Assembly (NCBI GenBank): GCA_964648795.1 | Contig: CAZYMB010000004.1 | Span: 1 to 64,000, forward strand | DNA: 64,000 nt | Direction of reading: 5' to 3' | Origin: JAHDDW01 sp964648795 | GTDB lineage: Bacteria; Actinomycetota; Acidimicrobiia; Acidimicrobiales; SZUA-35 | Shown here: positions 61,375-64,000 of the stretch, piece after piece | How the letters are laid out: every line of letters starts with the position of its first letter | Position numbering within the stretch: position 1 is the first letter of the stretch | The notes under the pieces: model-generated | Told to the model about the DNA's origin: nothing | Seen by the model: only the letters and a program-made list of their open reading frames with translations | Databases searched by the model: none | Program-made: the position numbers and the translations under genes

Positions 61375-63359
61375 CGAACAAATTTTAGCGACGCTAAGGC
61401 ATTGCTCTCAAGAGGCTTCGTAGTCAAAGGCTGATCAAAGCCTGAGCGACCAAACACTCCCCTAGCTCTGTCCGGTACTTCATCTAGCGGCATCGGCTCG
61501 GCTAAGAAATATCCTTGGGCATGAGTCACACCAAGACTTGCTAGAGCACGTAGCTGTTCTAGCGATTCCACACCTTCAGCGATTGTCGCCCTATTAAGAC
61601 TCTCTGACATCATCACAATCGCACGCGTCATGGTCTGTTTCTCATGGACAGACACCAAACCATCTACCAACGACCTATCGATCTTGACTTCGCTAAGAGG
61701 GAGCTCGAAGAACCGGTTCAAAGAACTAAACCCTGCCCCGAAATCATCCAACGCTATTCCAATTCCTTGGCTACGCAAGAATCTCATTTCCTCGAGAGCC
61801 CGCTCATAATGCTCAAATGCAACACCCTCTGTAATTTCAATCACAAGATCTGAGTTCATGCCGCCAGCCATTCGGCAAGCATGCATAAGTTGGTCCTTGA
61901 CCTGACCTCGTTCAAAACTTCTAGGCGAAATATTGACAGCAATTTTGACGTCGCCCAGCAGCTCGTTATTCTTCCAGGCTGTTCTACATTCCACAAACTT
62001 CGCTAAAGCTAGTTCAGTAACTGAGTCAATGATTCCAGTTTCCTCCGCTTGAGCTATAAACTCTGCGGTACTCTTGTCTGGGTTCGAACTCCATCTTGCA
62101 AGCAACTCGACCATTGCGATCTCTCGAGTTGCAAGATCATAAATTGGTTGAGCCCAAATATCAATCTCACCGCTGCGCGTTGCTTTGCGTAAAGCTTCTC
62201 GTGTTGCAGCCGACTTCAGACGAGTATCTGCCAGTTCTTCACTGAACTCTATGGCTTGACCTCGACCTGTAGCCTTTGCAGCATAAAGGGCGTAGTCACT
62301 GCGCCGTAAATATTCAGAAAAGTCAGAAGTAGAATCCCAATCTTCTATCGGGCTTATTCCAACACTTGCAGAAATAAACACCTGCTCTTTGCCTATCTCG
62401 AACGGTTCTTCTACCAGATCGATAAGACTGTCAGCAAATTCTTTTTGATCAATGTCGGAAGTAATAACAAGCAGAAACTCGTCACCACCAAGCCTTGCTA
62501 CTTTCCCACTATTTGCGATCTTGGCTGAAAGTCGTTTGCCGACCAAACTCAAAACTTGATCCCCTACTTCGTGGCCAAGTCTGTCATTTACGTCTTTAAA
62601 GCCATCAAGGTCACAGAACAGTACGGCTGAGATGTCCTTTGAAGGTGTACTGTTGAAGAAATCCGAGATACCTAGCCGGTTTAGCAAGCCGGTTAAATGG
62701 TCATGATGAGACCGTTTTCGCTCAGTTTCAGCTCTACTCTCTGCAGAACTACGGAGACGAACTAATTCTTCGAATTGAGCGGTGTTCACCGACGGAAACA
62801 AGAAAGCAAACGCAAGACTCACCAATGTTGCCCCAACCATATTCCGCTGGATTTCTCCATAAACCAATGGGGAAAACAGTGCCGGCGTCGCAATCGCTAA
62901 CACAAGTGTTCTGGCAAAGGGTCGGATGGTGGAGAACGTAATTGATACAGCTCCGACAGATCCAAGTATTACTCCAACAGCTATTGCCACGAATTCAAAA
63001 TCTGGATCAGGATTGACTAAGACTATGGCGCCCGTGCTAGCAGCTAGTGCAGTAACAGAGGTAAAGAAGCCCCAAGGCAAACCATGTTTGGAGATTCTTG
63101 AATTGGTGTAACTTGAGAACCCCGTAACAATCATCGCAGCTGTGCAAGCCAAGATCGCTATGATCACCCATTGAGTAAGACTGTTTTCTCTCATCGTCAC
63201 GACACTTTGAGAAATGAACCAAAGCGTTGGTCCAGAAGTTGCAGCTAAAAGAGTAAACGGAAGTCTAATTCCTCTGAAGACATCGTGGCGAGCTGCAACA
63301 AGGTCGGGATCGACGTGGACACTTCCTGTGTCTAGCTGCTGTGTCGGCTCATTCTTCAC
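61371..63359 (-). CDS. Membrane GGDEF-EAL protein (c-di-GMP cyclase/phosphodiesterase)
   Basis: About 662 aa. Six membrane helices (about 30-205) sense an unknown signal. The GGDEF motif is intact (RLGGDEFLLV, about 295), without an RxxD inhibitory site 5 residues before it. The EAL domain has ELLARW in place of EALLRW (the metal-binding Glu is kept), VNIS, EITEG, LDDFGAGFSSL and EVKIDRS (about 430-590), and AEGVE, so both domains could be active. Start at GTG 63359 or TTG 63362. Divergent from glyA. Confidence 0.92.
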   Translation of the reverse strand: MKNEPTQQLDTGSVHVDPDLVAARHDVFRGIRLPFTLLAATSGPTLWFISQSVVTMRENSLTQWVIIAILACTAAMIVTGFSSYTNSRISKHGLPWGFFTSVTALAASTGAIVLVNPDPDFEFVAIAVGVILGSVGAVSITFSTIRPFARTLVLAIATPALFSPLVYGEIQRNMVGATLVSLAFAFLFPSVNTAQFEELVRLRSSAESRAETERKRSHHDHLTGLLNRLGISDFFNSTPSKDISAVLFCDLDGFKDVNDRLGHEVGDQVLSLVGKRLSAKIANSGKVARLGGDEFLLVITSDIDQKEFADSLIDLVEEPFEIGKEQVFISASVGISPIEDWDSTSDFSEYLRRSDYALYAAKATGRGQAIEFSEELADTRLKSAATREALRKATRSGEIDIWAQPIYDLATREIAMVELLARWSSNPDKSTAEFIAQAEETGIIDSVTELALAKFVECRTAWKNNELLGDVKIAVNISPRSFERGQVKDQLMHACRMAGGMNSDLVIEITEGVAFEHYERALEEMRFLRSQGIGIALDDFGAGFSSLNRFFELPLSEVKIDRSLVDGLVSVHEKQTMTRAIVMMSESLNRATIAEGVESLEQLRALASLGVTHAQGYFLAEPMPLDEVPDRARGVFGRSGFDQPLTTKPLESNALASLKFVR

Positions 63360-63467
63360 CAATACCTATCGGCTTGGAGGGTCCTATAATAAGGCGCCAC
63401 AGGCGGCCCTAGATCTAGCTGATTTAGCGGCGTTTATAGCGTGGGTACAACCGCTCTCACAATTGCT

Positions 63468-63495
63468 TTGGCTTTCAAGTCACAACTACTAGGAT
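63468..63495 (+). promoter_or_regulatory. Candidate glyA promoter
   Basis: TTGGCT (63468-63473) and TAGGAT (63490-63495) lie 16 nt apart; the start of transcription would be at about 63502, right at the 5' end of the riboswitch. A separate TATAAT at 63385-63390 has no good -35. Confidence 0.5.
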
Positions 63496-63499
63496 TAAT

Positions 63500-63572
63500 G
63501 GTGCTGTGACTGGCGTTTAGGTGGAATACCACCAGGGAGCAGCAAACAAATGCCGAGCGCCTGGGCGAAACA
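63500..63572 (+). promoter_or_regulatory. ZTP/ZMP riboswitch (pfl motif) of glyA
   Basis: P1 TGCTG/CAGCA, conserved GTGACTGGCG, P2 GGTGG/CCACC with AATA loop, CAGGGAGCAGC, and the 3' half GCCGAGCGCCTGGGC with the pseudoknot GGCG/CGCC are all visible and match the pfl RNA consensus. The family binds ZTP/ZMP, signals of low 10-formyl-THF, and switches on folate and one-carbon genes. It lies 28 nt before glyA; as no T-run follows it, it may act on translation, freeing the AAAGAGGA Shine-Dalgarno. Confidence 0.9.
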
Positions 63573-63599
63573 GAAAAACCCATGAAAGAGGATAATCCT

Positions 63600-64000
63600 G
63601 TGCCCGAGTTAAGCATCGAATCGCAAGCCTTCCAATCAGCTTTAGAAGTAATTTCTGCTGTTGAACCAAACATTGCGGATCACATTCGCGGCGAGTTGGA
63701 CAATCAGCGAAGCCAACTAAAACTTATTGCTAGCGAGAACTATGCATCGCCGGCAACTCTGTTGACAATGGGCAATTGGTTGAGCGATAAGTATGCCGAA
63801 GGTAACCCGGGTCGACGTTTCTATGCCGGCTGCGAGTACATCGATAAGGTTGAAACTGCTGCTGCCGATCATGCCAAAGCTTTGTTCGGAGCAGACTACG
63901 CGTACGTGCAACCCCACTCAGGGATTGACGCCAACCTTGTTGCTTTCTGGGCGATACTCGCAAGCCGCATTGAGTCTCCATTCCTTGATTCGCTGTCTGT
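63600..64000 (+). CDS. glyA: Serine hydroxymethyltransferase (5' part, runs off the window)
   Basis: About 133 codons visible. QLKLIASENYASPATLLTMG, DKYAEGNPGRRFYAGCEYID and YAYVQPHSGIDAN are typical of a longer actinobacterial SHMT form. Converts serine and THF to glycine and methylene-THF, so control by the ZTP riboswitch makes sense. GTG at 63600 has AAAGAGGA 7 nt upstream; an in-frame ATG at 63582 is an alternative. Confidence 0.95.
   Translation, partial: MPELSIESQAFQSALEVISAVEPNIADHIRGELDNQRSQLKLIASENYASPATLLTMGNWLSDKYAEGNPGRRFYAGCEYIDKVETAAADHAKALFGADYAYVQPHSGIDANLVAFWAILASRIESPFLDSLS

Overview
The window is a chromosomal segment (GC roughly in the mid-40s percent by eye) of a bacterium that is most likely an actinobacterium, probably an uncultured aquatic Acidimicrobiia-like lineage. 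The clues are a PASTA Ser/Thr kinase, GT87 membrane glycosyltransferases, gatC-gatA-gatB and desulfurase/mnmA gene sets, actinobacterial-style RpoB/RpoC, and many genes whose -10 box lies only 6-8 nt before the start codon, the signature of leaderless mRNAs. Two runs of exactly 100 N (36683-36782 and 59270-59369) are scaffold gaps, so this looks like a metagenome-assembled genome. The taxonomic call is inference.

Layout. 1-3.1 kb: the 5' part of ligA (minus) and a membrane-anchored OmpA-like protein (plus). 3.3-7.9 kb: the str operon on the minus strand (rpsL-rpsG-fusA-tuf-rpsJ), closed by a terminator after rpsJ. 8.0-17 kb: a CPBP protease gene, an intergenic region rich in repeats, then rpoC and rpoB (minus). 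17-24.7 kb: a block that separates rpoBC from rplJL. It holds two tandem GT87 glycosyltransferases, two members of a protein family I do not recognise, a VOC protein and an MFS exporter. 24.7-26 kb: rplL and rplJ, the latter with a long acidic tail. 26-32 kb: a GT2-like protein, unknowns, a lipoprotein, RNase HII, a tRNA-queuosine mannosyltransferase-like protein and tRNA-Glu.

32-46 kb: a membrane molybdopterin oxidoreductase with a MauE/DoxX-like partner, ilvD, a secreted protein with identical tandem repeats broken by a gap, a methyltransferase, an unusual HTH-TM-metallopeptidase, YihY, a dienelactone hydrolase-like protein, rluD-type pseudouridine synthase and a four-gene ABC-2 operon. 46-56.9 kb: gatCAB, an SCP2-like protein, the PASTA kinase, two membrane proteins, Sua5/YwlC, mnmA, a cold-shock protein and a cysteine desulfurase. 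57-64 kb: SRPBCC, rhomboid protease, MscL, NifU-like protein (into the gap), a 52-aa membrane protein, an MFS transporter with an extra N-terminal domain, a GGDEF-EAL protein, and a ZTP riboswitch in front of glyA, which runs off the end.

Most of the window is information processing (RNA polymerase, ribosome, elongation factors, tRNA charging and tRNA modification by gatCAB, mnmA, sua5 and the queuosine-mannosyltransferase-like protein). The most unusual points are the loss of all four cysteines of the second zinc site of RpoC, the unknown paralogue family inside the split rplJL-rpoBC cluster, the leaderless-start pattern, the HTH-TM-HEIGH protein, and the shared structured repeats near 9 kb and 59 kb.
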